Shown: positions 53,712-62,705 of the stretch, one piece after another
Layout: the number at the start of each line of letters is the position of its first letter
Position numbering within the stretch: position 1 is the stretch's first letter
Assembly: GCF_900115675.1 (NCBI RefSeq)
Contig: NZ_FOXI01000009.1
Location: forward strand, 36,785 to 100,784
Source of the DNA: Halolamina pelagica
Lineage (GTDB): Archaea > Halobacteriota > Halobacteria > Halobacteriales > Haloferacaceae
Length of the DNA: 64,000 bases
Direction of reading: 5' to 3'
Position numbers and translations under genes: made by a program
The notes under the pieces: generated by a model
The model's database searches: none
What the model was told of the DNA's origin: nothing
The model's input: only the letters and a program-made list of their open reading frames with translations

Positions 53712-54926
53712 ATGGCCTCGTTCCCGCTCCAGATCCTGCTCGGGGTGTATCTCGGGCTGGTGACGGGGATCGTGCCCGCGCTGGTGGCGTGGGTGCTCGG
53801 TTTCACGTTCAAGTACTTCACCAACGTCTCCATCCCCGGCTTCGGGGTGATCGTGCTCGCACTCGCCATCGCGGGCGTCAACGGCGGTCTGCTCGCGCTC
53901 AACGACCGGGCGATCGTCGGCGGCGCCAACGGCGTCGCCGTCCTCGTCGCGATCGTCGTCGTGCTGATGCTGTCGATGTACGCCCACGCCAAGGGCGACC
54001 AGATGGGGGCGGCGACGCCCAAACGGCTCACGCTGAAGAAGCTCGCCGACCGCACGCTCTCGGCCGACGTAGTCGATTTCGTCGGCGGCCGCGGCGAGGT
54101 GAACCTGCAGATCACCGGCGAGGTGGGAGACGTGGAGGGGTACCCGCCGCTGCCCACCGAACTCCGACGGGAGATCCGGGAGGCGTCGATCGCGCTGCCG
54201 GCGGACCTGCCCATCTCCGAACTCGAACACCGCGCCGAGGACCGCCTCCGGAGCGATTTCGACCTCGCGGACGTGTCAGTCCGGATCGACGAGCGCGGAC
54301 ACGCGAGCGTCGCCGCGGCGCCACCGACCGCCGGCCTCTCCAAGCGCGTCCCTGCCGGCAAGCGTGCGGTGTCGCTGACGACGATGGTCCCAACCGGCAC
54401 CGCTGCCGGCGACGAGGTGGCGATCCGTACGGCCGAATCGACGTACGAGGGGACCGTCGTCAGCGTCCGTCCGGCGAAAGAGAGCGGCGAGCTACCCGCC
54501 GTGACAGACGGGGGTGCCGAAGTCGAGGCACCCTCGACGCCCGCAGCCAAGACCGCCGCGGGGGGGCGTGACCGCGTGACCGTCGCGGTGGCCCGCGAGG
54601 CCGCGGGGGCGCTGCTCGAACGCGAGGTGACCGGCCTCACCGTTCGCTCCCGGGGCGAGCGCCGGGAGTTCGAACTGCTGGCGCTGCTGCGGCGCTCGGG
54701 CAAGCGGCTCCGCCGGGTGACGGTCCGCGAGGGCGGCGCGCTCGACGGCCACGGGCTGGGCGAGGTCGGCGTCCACTCGCAGTACGGCGTCGTCGTGCTC
54801 GCGGCCCGCGGCGACGGCGGCTGGACGCTCGTCCCCGGTGGTGGGTACGTCCCCGAGGCCGGGCAGGAACTGTTCGTCGTCGGCACGGCCGCCGACCTCG
54901 ACGCGTTCGCGGAGGTGGCGGCGTGA
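53712..54926 (+). CDS. Membrane-anchored TrkA-C (RCK_C) protein, first of pair
   Basis: The 404-residue protein has three to four N-terminal hydrophobic segments (LQILLGVYLGLVTGIVPALV, GFGVIVLALAIAGV, VLVAIVVVLMLSMY), a middle soluble domain (VNLQITGEVGDVEGYPPLP), and a C-terminal RCK_C-like domain near 330-404 (VTVREGGALDGHGLGEVGV, FVVGTAADLDAFAEVA). It has no pore filter. The last four bases overlap the next gene (GTGA), so the two are co-translated. Haloarchaeal annotation calls such genes potassium transporter TrkA; the exact role is unknown. Confidence 0.85.
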   Translation: MASFPLQILLGVYLGLVTGIVPALVAWVLGFTFKYFTNVSIPGFGVIVLALAIAGVNGGLLALNDRAIVGGANGVAVLVAIVVVLMLSMYAHAKGDQMGAATPKRLTLKKLADRTLSADVVDFVGGRGEVNLQITGEVGDVEGYPPLPTELRREIREASIALPADLPISELEHRAEDRLRSDFDLADVSVRIDERGHASVAAAPPTAGLSKRVPAGKRAVSLTTMVPTGTAAGDEVAIRTAESTYEGTVVSVRPAKESGELPAVTDGGAEVEAPSTPAAKTAAGGRDRVTVAVAREAAGALLEREVTGLTVRSRGERREFELLALLRRSGKRLRRVTVREGGALDGHGLGEVGVHSQYGVVVLAARGDGGWTLVPGGGYVPEAGQELFVVGTAADLDAFAEVAA

Positions 54927-56134
54927 TCCTCCAGATGCTGCTCGGGGAGATCGACCTCCTCCCGGCGGTCGGCCAGCTGTTCGGGCTCTCCGTGCTCGCC
55001 TTCCTGGTGTCGGGGACGGCCTCGCTCGGGTACCGCTGGTACTTCCGGGAGCCGATCCCGCGGGGGCTGGCGGCGCTGTTCGGCGTCGCCGCCGTCGCGC
55101 TCTACCTCAACACCGTGGGGCTCCTGGGCCGGGTGATCGGCACGCCCGGGGCGGACCCCTTCGACGCGGCCGGGATCGGCGTCGACCTGCTCACGCTGCT
55201 CGTGGCGTTCGTCGCGACCGCCCCCGGCCGCCGGCTCGGCGACGCGCTCCGGACGGATCTGGCCACCGCCGCGGGCGCTCGCGAAGTCAACGCCAGCGTG
55301 GGGCGCGCGCTCCGCGGCGTGGCCCGCCTCTCGGCGGTGGAGCTCCCCCCGGCCGAGGCGATCGAGGACATGCAGAGCCACGACCCCGTCCCCGCGGAGG
55401 TGAAGTCGGAACTGGGCGGCAAGACGCTGCTGTTCCCGCGGTCCAGCCCCGACGCGCTCCGGGAGCGGCTGGTGACCCGGTTGAAGGAGGACTACGGCGT
55501 CGGCTACGTCGACGCCGAACTCGCGGCCGACGGGACGGTGACCTACCTCGCGCTCGGCTCGCGGCTGTCGGGGATCGGCCCCACGCTCGGCCCGGGCACC
55601 TGCGCCGTCGCCGTCGAGGCCGACCCCGCGACCGACGCCGGCCCGGGCGACATCGTGCAGGTGTGGACGACGCCCGCCGCCGCGTCCTCCACGGCCGAGG
55701 ACGCCGACGACGCGAGCCCGCAGGCAACGACCGAGTCGGCGTCGCCGCGTCGCGTAACCACCGCGGAACTGCGCGCGACCGCGGGCGAGACGGTGACGCT
55801 GGTGGTCGACGAGACCGACGCCGCGGCGCTGTCGCCCGACGAGCGCTATCGGCTGGTGACGCTCCCCGTGAGCACGCGGGCCGACCAGGAGTTCGCGTCG
55901 CTGTTGCGGGGCGTCGACGAGACGCTGGGCGTGGTGCCGATCCCCGAGGGGAGCCCGCTCGGCGGCACGACGGTCGGCGACCTCGATTCGACGGTCGTCG
56001 CGGTCCGGAGCGGGCGGGGGGCGATCGACGCGCTGCCGGGTTCGGAGCGCGTGCTGGAGCCGGGTGACTCGGTGTACGCCATCGGCCGGCCGGACGTGCT
56101 GCGGTCGCTGGAGGAGCGGGCGCGTAGTGGGTGA
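54923..56134 (+). CDS. Membrane-anchored TrkA-C (RCK_C) protein, second of pair
   Basis: The 403-residue product begins at GTG (MILQMLLGEIDLLPAVGQLF) and shows three hydrophobic segments, a soluble middle part, and a C-terminal RCK_C-like domain (IPEGSPLGGTTVGDLDSTVV, DSVYAIGRPDVLRSLEE). It looks like a paralogue of the preceding gene with the same layout, which points to duplication. GTGA overlap with that gene. Likely forms a heteromer with it, possibly regulating the adjacent K+ channel, which is inference. Confidence 0.85.
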   Translation: MILQMLLGEIDLLPAVGQLFGLSVLAFLVSGTASLGYRWYFREPIPRGLAALFGVAAVALYLNTVGLLGRVIGTPGADPFDAAGIGVDLLTLLVAFVATAPGRRLGDALRTDLATAAGAREVNASVGRALRGVARLSAVELPPAEAIEDMQSHDPVPAEVKSELGGKTLLFPRSSPDALRERLVTRLKEDYGVGYVDAELAADGTVTYLALGSRLSGIGPTLGPGTCAVAVEADPATDAGPGDIVQVWTTPAAASSTAEDADDASPQATTESASPRRVTTAELRATAGETVTLVVDETDAAALSPDERYRLVTLPVSTRADQEFASLLRGVDETLGVVPIPEGSPLGGTTVGDLDSTVVAVRSGRGAIDALPGSERVLEPGDSVYAIGRPDVLRSLEERARSG

Positions 56135-56172
56135 GCGCAACCCTCTTTTCCGCCCGCCGCCGACCCGCGGGT

Positions 56173-56436
56173 ATGCAGTGGAAGCTCTTCGCTGATCTCG
56201 CCGAGGCGGCCGGCGAGCGCACCGTCGCGGTCGACGTCGACGACGACGCGAGCGTCGGCGACGCGCTCGAGGCGCTACTGGCCGCGAAGCCGGCGCTCCG
56301 CGACCGGGCGCTGAACGAGGACGGCGAGCTCCGCGGGGACGTGAACCTCCTCAAGAACGGCGAGAACGTCGACGCGGACGCGACCGTCGCCGCCGGCGAC
56401 GAACTGGCGCTGTTCCCGCCGGTCAGCGGCGGGTAG
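56173..56436 (+). CDS. samp1: Ubiquitin-like small archaeal modifier protein (SAMP1-like)
   Basis: The 87-residue beta-grasp protein starts MQWKLFADLAEAAGERTVAV and ends in PPVSGG, the diglycine tail that is adenylated and conjugated or used for sulfur transfer. It fits the MoaD/SAMP1 group, used both for molybdopterin and for isopeptide tagging of proteins in haloarchaea. ATG 56173 is chosen because the upstream start would prepend basic residues. No E1-like ubaA gene is adjacent. Confidence 0.9.
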   Translation: MQWKLFADLAEAAGERTVAVDVDDDASVGDALEALLAAKPALRDRALNEDGELRGDVNLLKNGENVDADATVAAGDELALFPPVSGG

Positions 56437-56504
56437 CGCTCCGGCGACGAGTCGGTCGCTAAGCCGGGGGTTTCAACACGGTTCTCGCCGACGGAGGGAC
56501 CGAG

Positions 56505-56789
56505 ATGGTGGCACCGACACAGGTCGCACTCTGGCTCCTCGCGCTCGCCACGCTCGGCGTCGGCGCCACCTTCGTGTTCCGGACCGAGACCGCACTCGCC
56601 CTCCAGAAACGGGTCGCGGAACGGCTCAGCTGGGCACCGCCCTCCGAACACCCCGACTACTACGAGGACACCCGCGAGCACCGGCGGTGGACGTTCCGGT
56701 TCGGCGGGGTCGTCCTCCTCCTCGTGGGTGTCCTGCTGCTCGGGGTGTCGGTCTACGGCACGTTCTTCGTCGCGTCGGTCCCGCCCTAG
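56505..56789 (+). CDS. Small two-helix membrane protein
   Basis: The 94-residue product has an N-terminal hydrophobic helix (QVALWLLALATLGVGATFVF) and a C-terminal one (GGVVLLLVGVLLLGVSVYG) separated by a charged loop (SEHPDYYEDTREHRRW), so both ends likely lie on the same face. The family is not recognised. Its TAG overlaps the stop of the convergent nicotinate phosphoribosyltransferase through CTAG. Confidence 0.7.
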   Translation: MVAPTQVALWLLALATLGVGATFVFRTETALALQKRVAERLSWAPPSEHPDYYEDTREHRRWTFRFGGVVLLLVGVLLLGVSVYGTFFVASVPP

Positions 56790-57940
56790 TCCTCGCGCGG
56801 GAAGCTAGCTTGCTCGGCGTCGGCCTGTGCCTGCTCTGCCGCGGCGTCGATGTCGAACTCCCGGACCAGCTCGCCGTCCCGCAGCAGCGGCTCCATGAGC
56901 GACTCGGCGTCGTCGGGACCCTTGCGACCGCGCAGACCGATATGGTGGCCGCCGTCGGGCGTGCGGTAGACCGCCTTCGCCCCCGAGAGCTTGCCGCGTT
57001 TCGCCGCGGGTTCGCCGTCGACCTCGACGATGTCCAGCGCGAAGTCGACGGGGTCGGCGTTGCTGACGTAGCCGCCGACGCCGAAGCCGTCGGCCACGTC
57101 CCGCAGCTCGCGCATCGACGCCGGGTCGATGCCGCCGCTGACGAACACGTCCACGTCGGCGTGCCCGCGGGCGTCGAGCTCCCACTGCACCTCCCGGACG
57201 ATGTGCCGGAAGTCCCCGCGGCGGGAGCCCGTCGTGTCGAGGCGGACGCTGTCGAGATCGTCGCCCAGCGCCTCGACGGCGCGGAGCACCTCGTCGACCT
57301 CGTCGGAGTAGGTGTCACAGAGCGCGACCCGGGGCACGTCCGGGGCGGCGGCGGCGTCGAACGCGCGCCAGGCGTCCGCCTGGTTGCCCCGGCCGAAACA
57401 GATGAGCAGCGCGTGGGGCATCGTGCCGCCGGCCTCGCGATCGAGCACTTCGCCCGCGGCGACGTTGGAGATGCCGTCGAGGCCGCCGACCAGCGCCGAC
57501 CGCTCGACCATCGCGCCGATCGAGGGGTGGACGTGTCGGGTGCCGAAGCTCAGAACCGTCGAGTCCGGCGCCGCCCGCCGCGTCCGGAGCGCGTGGGTCG
57601 CGACCGCGGAGGCGTGGGAGAGAAAGCCCAGCAGCGCCGTCTCGTACCGCGCGAAGTCGAGGTAGCTTCCCTCGATTCGGAGCACCGGGCCGCCGTCGAA
57701 GAGGGTGCCCTCGGGGAGCGCGTCGGCGTCGATGGGCAGTCCCTCGAGCAGGTGGCCGGCGTCTCGCACTCCGGCGAGGAGTTCGAACTCGCCCGTCGGG
57801 AACTGGTCGGCCGTGACCTCGGCGACGACATGGGGGTTCCGCCCCGCGTGCTGCAGAGTCTCGGCCGTTCGGTCGAAGTAGGCGTCCGTCGCGTCGCCTG
57901 ACTCGATCGCCTCGGGTGGGATGATGTCGAACTCGCTCAT
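56786..57940 (-). CDS. pncB: Nicotinate phosphoribosyltransferase
   Basis: The 384-residue enzyme makes nicotinate mononucleotide from nicotinate and PRPP in NAD salvage. It has the beta/alpha-barrel motifs FGTRHVHPSIGAMVERSALVG near 150-170 (His), GGTMPHALLICF near 191, LCDTYSDEVDEVL near 226, and VFVSGGIDPASMRELRDV near 282-299, followed by YVSNADPVDFALDIVEVDG. This is the shorter archaeal form. Single gene with convergent and divergent neighbours. Confidence 0.94.
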   Translation of the reverse strand: MSEFDIIPPEAIESGDATDAYFDRTAETLQHAGRNPHVVAEVTADQFPTGEFELLAGVRDAGHLLEGLPIDADALPEGTLFDGGPVLRIEGSYLDFARYETALLGFLSHASAVATHALRTRRAAPDSTVLSFGTRHVHPSIGAMVERSALVGGLDGISNVAAGEVLDREAGGTMPHALLICFGRGNQADAWRAFDAAAAPDVPRVALCDTYSDEVDEVLRAVEALGDDLDSVRLDTTGSRRGDFRHIVREVQWELDARGHADVDVFVSGGIDPASMRELRDVADGFGVGGYVSNADPVDFALDIVEVDGEPAAKRGKLSGAKAVYRTPDGGHHIGLRGRKGPDDAESLMEPLLRDGELVREFDIDAAAEQAQADAEQASFPRED

Positions 57941-58083
57941 GATCTGGGAGTCGCCCCCGACGCCGGCGGGTCGTCCGTGGACACTGTCCGTACCGTGTGA
58001 ACAAAAAGTCCTGTCAAACGACGCGGTCGGAGACCGAGCGTTTGCAGCCCGGCAGTCCGTGTCGCGTGGCGTCGACGACCGGG

Positions 58084-58425
58084 CTACTCGGACTCGTCCA
58101 GCTGTTCGGCCAGCGTCACCGCGTCGGCGGCGACGGTGGTGTAGTCGACGCCGGCCTCGTCGGAGACGAGGCGGATGTGCGAGGCGAGCAGGGAGAGCGC
58201 CTGCATCCCCTCCTGCTGGTGATCGTCGGCCTGCTGGGCGAAGGTGGAGTCGACCTCCCGGCCCTCGCGGACGACGCCGACGTAGAGGGCGGTGGCGTCC
58301 TCGCCGATCAGGTCGCGGGCCTCCTCCACGCGGCGGGCGAACTCCTCGTCTCCACGGCTACCGGCATCGTGGTCGGCGTCAGTAGCGTGCTCGTCGTCGC
58401 CGTCCTCGCGGGTGTCGTCGACCAC
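58084..58425 (-). CDS. Hypothetical acidic protein downstream of Rieske gene
   Basis: The 113-residue frame probably starts at GTG 58423-58425, five bases after the Rieske stop codon, giving VVDDTREDGDDEH. The acidic first 30 residues look disordered; the rest forms helices (RRVEEARDLIGEDATALYVGVV, DDHQQEGMQALSLLASHI, TVAADAVTLAEQLDESE). I do not recognise the family. Tight spacing indicates an operon with the Rieske gene. Confidence 0.65.
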   Translation of the reverse strand: MVDDTREDGDDEHATDADHDAGSRGDEEFARRVEEARDLIGEDATALYVGVVREGREVDSTFAQQADDHQQEGMQALSLLASHIRLVSDEAGVDYTTVAADAVTLAEQLDESE

Positions 58426-58430
58426 GGGAA

Positions 58431-59294
58431 TCAGTCGGGGCGCGGTCGGGCGACGAACAGCGTCTGGACGATGCTGAACGGGTCGTACACCGACTGGTGG
58501 CAGGCGCAGTAGACGCCGTCCTCGCCGCCGAAGGAGGCGGAGGACTGGGTCTGCTTGTAGCCGGGCACACAACAGAAGTGAGTACACTTGTTCAGCCACG
58601 CGATGAACCCCTTCTGCGTGCTGGCGCTGAGCCAGTCGACGATCGACTGCTCGGCGTCGGTGTTGCCGTTGGCGATGTCCTCGATGATCGGACTCCGGAT
58701 CACCTGGATCGGGATGGTGTTCTCGGTGTCCTCGGAGCGCCAGCGACCGGTCGCGGGCTTGCCGAGGCCGGCCTGCCCGACCCCGTTGCCCCACTCCTCG
58801 TAGTTCTCGAACATGTCGACGTTGAGCCGGTCACCGCCTTCGAGCTCCTCGCTCTGCCAGTCGTAGGCGGGGCCCGAGTCCGAGCGGAAGTAGTTATCCG
58901 ACTCGTAGCTCGGGACGATCCCCTGGTAGGACTCGACGCCGCAGTACTGGAACCACTCGGAGGAGTAGGTCTGGCCGCCCATGTCGGTCTGGGCAACCTC
59001 GATCGTCCGGCCGCCCTGGTCGACCTCCTTGACCTCGGGCCAGACGCCCTTGAGGTAGCCCTCGTCGTCGATCTCGACCGGGATCTGGGGCATCCCACGC
59101 GGTGCGGGGCCCGCGGTGTTCTCGATGGCCATCGCCGTCGTCGAGCCACCGCCCGACCCCGGCGACTGGGTCGCGGAGTTGATACCGACCGCGCCGGTCG
59201 TCCCGACGGCGGCCAGCCCAGCGCCGCCCACGACGCCCTTGACAAACCGCCGTCGCCCGGATTCGGCGGGATACTTGTCCTCGTCTGCGCTCAT
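58431..59294 (-). CDS. Rieske iron-sulfur protein
   Basis: The 287-residue protein has a Tat signal (SGRRRFVKGVVGGAGLAAVG) and a C-terminal Rieske domain. Box 1 is CTHFCC at about 237-242 and box 2 CACHQS at 263-268. By analogy to bc1 proteins, C237, H239, C263 and H266 bind the 2Fe-2S cluster, and C242 and C265 could form a disulfide. The region around residues 60-230 is long and lacks recognisable motifs. It resembles the haloarchaeal bc-type quinol oxidoreductase subunit, but no cytochrome b gene is next to it. Confidence 0.9.
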   Translation of the reverse strand: MSADEDKYPAESGRRRFVKGVVGGAGLAAVGTTGAVGINSATQSPGSGGGSTTAMAIENTAGPAPRGMPQIPVEIDDEGYLKGVWPEVKEVDQGGRTIEVAQTDMGGQTYSSEWFQYCGVESYQGIVPSYESDNYFRSDSGPAYDWQSEELEGGDRLNVDMFENYEEWGNGVGQAGLGKPATGRWRSEDTENTIPIQVIRSPIIEDIANGNTDAEQSIVDWLSASTQKGFIAWLNKCTHFCCVPGYKQTQSSASFGGEDGVYCACHQSVYDPFSIVQTLFVARPRPD

Positions 59295-59360
59295 GTCCAG
59301 TACGTCGGTGCCGCGTTCTCAAAAGCATGGCGAAGCACCCGAGCGACCGGGGGTTCGCCG

Positions 59361-60275
59361 TCAGTCAGCCAGGTAGGCGATGCCGTCAGGGTGGATCCCC
59401 GCGTCGAAGCGTTCGACCTCCTCGAACGCTTCCGTGTCGATGACCGAGACGTCGTTGGTCTTGTTGTTCGCGACGAACGCCCGATCGCCCGAGGGCTCGA
59501 AGACGGTGCCGCCGGGCCAGACCCCGACCGGGATGCGCTTGACCTCCCAGGGTCGGCGCTCGCCGTCGCGGACGAACTCCGTGTCGACGACGGAGACGTC
59601 GTCGCCCTCGCGGTTGGCCGTCAGCGCGTAGCGCCCCTCCGGGTCGAACACCAGCCTGACCGGCGTCGTCCCGAGCATCGCGGTGCTCGTCTCCTCGTAG
59701 GTCTCGCCGTCGAGGACGGAGAGTTCGTCGTCGTCCTGGTTCGCCACCAACAGTTCGCCCGTGTCCGGGTCGACCGCGAACCCCTCCGGCCCCTCGCCGA
59801 CGGGCGGGTCGGCGACGACGCGACGCTCGTCGGCGTCGACGACGGTCACCGAGTCGCTCCCGATGTTGGCGACGTAGGCCGTCGCCTCGTCGGGCCCGAA
59901 CGTGACCATGTGGGAGTACTCCTGGTGGGTCGGGAACGTCGTCAGGAGTTCCTCCGTCTCGATGTCGAACACGAACAGCTGGCTGCTGTACGTCGACGCC
60001 AGCCAGAGTTCGCCCGCGGACTCGCGGACTGCGAGCCCGTGGGGGAACTCGAACAGCTCGTGCTCGAAGCGGTCCCGGACCTCGCGGGCCTCGTTGTCGA
60101 GAAAGAGCAGCGAGTTCCCCAGCGAGCAGGTGACGTAGGCCGTCTCGCAGTCGGGCGAGATGGCGACTTCGTGGGGGTTGAAGTCGGTCTCGACGGTGGC
60201 GAGCGTCTCGCCGGTGTCGGCGTCGAGGTAGTCGACGGTGTCTTCGTCCTTGTTGAGTACGAGAAGTTCACCCAT
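59361..60275 (-). CDS. YVTN-type beta-propeller protein, cytoplasmic
   Basis: The 304-residue protein is a seven-bladed propeller of YVTN/40-residue repeats: LLVLNKDEDTVDYLDADTGE, AYVANIGSDSVTVVDADERR, LLVANQDDDELSVLDGETYE and FVANNKTNDVSVIDTEAFEE are spaced about 42 residues apart. It has no signal peptide, so it is probably intracellular, unlike most members of the family. No catalytic residue is evident. It lies upstream of the Rieske gene on the same strand (66-base gap), which may be coincidence. Confidence 0.88.
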   Translation of the reverse strand: MGELLVLNKDEDTVDYLDADTGETLATVETDFNPHEVAISPDCETAYVTCSLGNSLLFLDNEAREVRDRFEHELFEFPHGLAVRESAGELWLASTYSSQLFVFDIETEELLTTFPTHQEYSHMVTFGPDEATAYVANIGSDSVTVVDADERRVVADPPVGEGPEGFAVDPDTGELLVANQDDDELSVLDGETYEETSTAMLGTTPVRLVFDPEGRYALTANREGDDVSVVDTEFVRDGERRPWEVKRIPVGVWPGGTVFEPSGDRAFVANNKTNDVSVIDTEAFEEVERFDAGIHPDGIAYLAD

Positions 60276-60405
60276 ACCCGGTCTTTGGGCGTGGGGGAGT
60301 TCATCGCTTGGGTCGCGGAACCGTCGGCATCGCCGGCCGAACGTCCCCGTTCCGAAAGGGTCGGCTGAAGCAATTAAGGACGATGCGAGTCAAAACACTA
60401 GCGGG

Positions 60406-60660
60406 ATGTCAGACTCCGAACGTCTCGGCCTGGCCTGCGAGTCGACGAAGGCGGCGGACCGAACGATCAGCGCGACGCTGGAGGCGCTAGGGGCGCCGGT
60501 CTCCCCCGGCGACCGCCGCGAGATCGCGAAGAACCTGCCCGAACACTACGCGGCGAACATCTGGAAGGCCGAAGGGGAGGTGACGACCGCGCCCGAACAC
60601 GAGCGTGCCGAGGCCCAACTCCCGGATCAATACGCCTCGGTTCTCGAACCCAAGGGGTAG
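60406..60660 (+). CDS. Small DUF2267-like protein
   Basis: The 84-residue product begins MSDSERLGLACESTKAADRT. A segment ATLEALGAPVSPGDRREIAK followed by NLPEHYAANIW resembles the core of DUF2267 (short helix, then LxxxLPxxxxxIW). It is a soluble, acidic helical protein of unknown function. It is followed only five bases later by the erythromycin-esterase homologue, so the two are co-transcribed. DUF2267 proteins often lie beside stress genes in bacteria, as recalled. Confidence 0.72.
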   Translation: MSDSERLGLACESTKAADRTISATLEALGAPVSPGDRREIAKNLPEHYAANIWKAEGEVTTAPEHERAEAQLPDQYASVLEPKG

Positions 60661-60665
60661 CAACG

Positions 60666-62006
60666 ATGACCGACATGGACCAACGCGGCTCGTTCCGCGG
60701 GCCGACAGAGGCGGACCGCGCCGTCGCCGCGGTGAACCGACACGCCCACGCGGTCGACGGCCCCCGCGACCTCGACGTGCTCGTCGACCGCCTCGCGGAC
60801 GCCGACTGCGTGCTGCTGGGGGAGTCATCCCACGGCACCTCAGAGTTCTACCGCTGGCGCGCACAGCTCACGGCCCGACTACTCCGGGACTACGGCTTCG
60901 ACTTCGTCGCCGTCGAGGGCGACTGGACGAGCTGCTACGAGGCCAACCGGTTCGTGAAGGACTACCCCGACGCCGCACCCGACGCCCGCGAGACGCTGTC
61001 GGCGTTCGACCGCTGGCCGACGTGGATGTGGGGAAACTGGGAGATGGAGGGGTTCTTCCGGTGGCTGCACACGCTCAACGACGGCCGCCCTGTCGACGAG
61101 CAGGCGGGGTTCTACGGACTGGACGTCTACGGCCTCTACGAGTCGCTGGAGGCCGTCGTCGACTACCTCGAGGAGGTCGACCCCGAGGCCGCCGAAGAGG
61201 CCCGGGAGGCCGCCCGGTGTTTCGAGCCGTACGGCCGCGACGCCCAGCGGTACGCCCGCGCGCTGCGGACGGTGCCCGAGTCCTGTCAGGAGGAGGTGAT
61301 CGACCTGCTGCTCGACGTGCGCGAGCGCGCGGCGACGTACGGCGAGGCGACGCCCGACGACCGCTTCGACGCCGAGCAGAACGCGCTGGTGACTCACAAC
61401 GCGGAGGCGTACTACCGTGCGACCGTCACCGCCGAGGAGAACTCCTGGAACGTCCGGGATCGGCACATGACCGAGACGCTGAATCGCCTGTTCGACCACC
61501 ACGGTGACGACGCGAAAGGCATCGTCTGGGCCCACAACACCCACGTCGGCGACGCCCGGGCGACGGATATGCCCCAGCAGGACCGGATCAACATCGGCCA
61601 ACTGGTCCGGGAGCAGGAGACGATCGGCGACACGTACGTCGTCGGCTTCGGCACCCACCGCGGCGAGGTAATCGCGGCGAACTCCTGGGGCTCGGAGATG
61701 CGGACCAAGGACGTGCCGCCGGGCAGGGACGGGAGCTATGAACACGTGTTCCACCACGGCGACCCGGAAAACGTGCTGCTGTTCAGCGACGACCTGCCGG
61801 ACGACGGCCCGCTAGCGGAGCCGCGGGGCCACCGCGCCATCGGTGTCGTCTACCACCCGAACCACGAGGCGGGTAACTACGTGCCGACGGTACTGCCCGA
61901 CCGGTACGACGCGTTCATCCACGTCGACGAGACCGGCGCGCTCCATCCGGTGGAACTCCACCCCGACCGCGAGCGCATCCCCGAACTGTACCCGCACGGG
62001 CTCTGA
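60666..62006 (+). CDS. Erythromycin-esterase family protein
   Basis: The 446-residue protein belongs to the EreA/EreB-like hydrolase family. Conserved elements are LLGESSHGTSEFYRWRAQL near 57-75 (Glu and His), VAVEGDWTSCYEANRFV near 85-101, MWGNWEMEGFFRWLH near 122-136, and WAHNTHVGDARATDMP near 288-303 (His). In true Ere enzymes these open macrolide lactones, but archaea are not targets of erythromycin, so another substrate is likely. It is co-transcribed with the preceding small gene and followed by the dienelactone-hydrolase-like gene. Confidence 0.9.
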   Translation: MTDMDQRGSFRGPTEADRAVAAVNRHAHAVDGPRDLDVLVDRLADADCVLLGESSHGTSEFYRWRAQLTARLLRDYGFDFVAVEGDWTSCYEANRFVKDYPDAAPDARETLSAFDRWPTWMWGNWEMEGFFRWLHTLNDGRPVDEQAGFYGLDVYGLYESLEAVVDYLEEVDPEAAEEAREAARCFEPYGRDAQRYARALRTVPESCQEEVIDLLLDVRERAATYGEATPDDRFDAEQNALVTHNAEAYYRATVTAEENSWNVRDRHMTETLNRLFDHHGDDAKGIVWAHNTHVGDARATDMPQQDRINIGQLVREQETIGDTYVVGFGTHRGEVIAANSWGSEMRTKDVPPGRDGSYEHVFHHGDPENVLLFSDDLPDDGPLAEPRGHRAIGVVYHPNHEAGNYVPTVLPDRYDAFIHVDETGALHPVELHPDRERIPELYPHGL

Positions 62007-62066
62007 CCCCTGCGAACGCCGCGCAGCGGCCGTCGGTTTTTCGACGCTGCCGACCGATCTACCGGT

Positions 62067-62705
62067 ATGACGCGTTTCCAACAGGTCGTCGAGATACCGC
62101 TGGACGAGGTGGCCCTGGAGGGCGAACTGATCGTCCCCGAGGAGCCCGAGGGAATCGTCCTGTTCGCCCACGGGAGCGGCAGCAGCCGGCACAGCCCACG
62201 GAACAACGCGGTCGCCGACCGCCTGCGCGAGGACGGACTGGCCACGCTGCTGTTCGACCTGCTGACCGAGGAGGAGGACGTGGTCCGGCAGACGCGGTTC
62301 GACATCCCGCTGCTCACCGAGCGCCTCGCCGGGGCGACCGAGTGGGTCGCTGACCACCCCGAGACGGACGACCTCCCAGTGGGCTATTTCGGTGCAAGCA
62401 CCGGCGCCGCCGCAGCATTCCGGGCGGCGAGCGAGGACGAGACCAACGTCGACGCCGTCATCTCCCGCGGCGGCCGGGTCGATATGGCCGGCGATGCGGC
62501 GATGGATATCGACGCCCCGTGTCTGTTCATCGTCGGCAGCGAGGACACGGACGTGCTGGAACTCAACGAGGAGACGCTGGCCGAGTTGACCTGTGAGAAG
62601 CGCCTCGAAATCGTCGAGGGCGCGGGCCACCTGTTCGAGGGCCCGGGGCAACTGGAGGAGGTCGCCGACCACGCGGCCGACTGGTTCGTCGACCACCTCG
62701 GCTAG
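62067..62705 (+). CDS. Dienelactone-hydrolase-like alpha/beta hydrolase
   Basis: The 212-residue alpha/beta hydrolase has the oxyanion region IVLFAHGSGSSRHSPRNNAV near residues 30-49, the nucleophile elbow GYFGASTGAAAAF near 107-119 (Ser in G-x-S), an acidic residue in FIVGSEDTDVLEL, and the catalytic His in VEGAGHLFEGPGQLEE near 192. The length is typical of small dienelactone-hydrolase relatives. Substrate unknown. The stop codon abuts the stop of the convergent phosphoribosyltransferase gene with no gap. Confidence 0.9.
   Translation: MTRFQQVVEIPLDEVALEGELIVPEEPEGIVLFAHGSGSSRHSPRNNAVADRLREDGLATLLFDLLTEEEDVVRQTRFDIPLLTERLAGATEWVADHPETDDLPVGYFGASTGAAAAFRAASEDETNVDAVISRGGRVDMAGDAAMDIDAPCLFIVGSEDTDVLELNEETLAELTCEKRLEIVEGAGHLFEGPGQLEEVADHAADWFVDHLG

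Noticed and set aside
60666..62006. Macrolide-resistance gene
   Set aside because: It is a family homologue only. Archaea are not targets of erythromycin, so a resistance role is unlikely.
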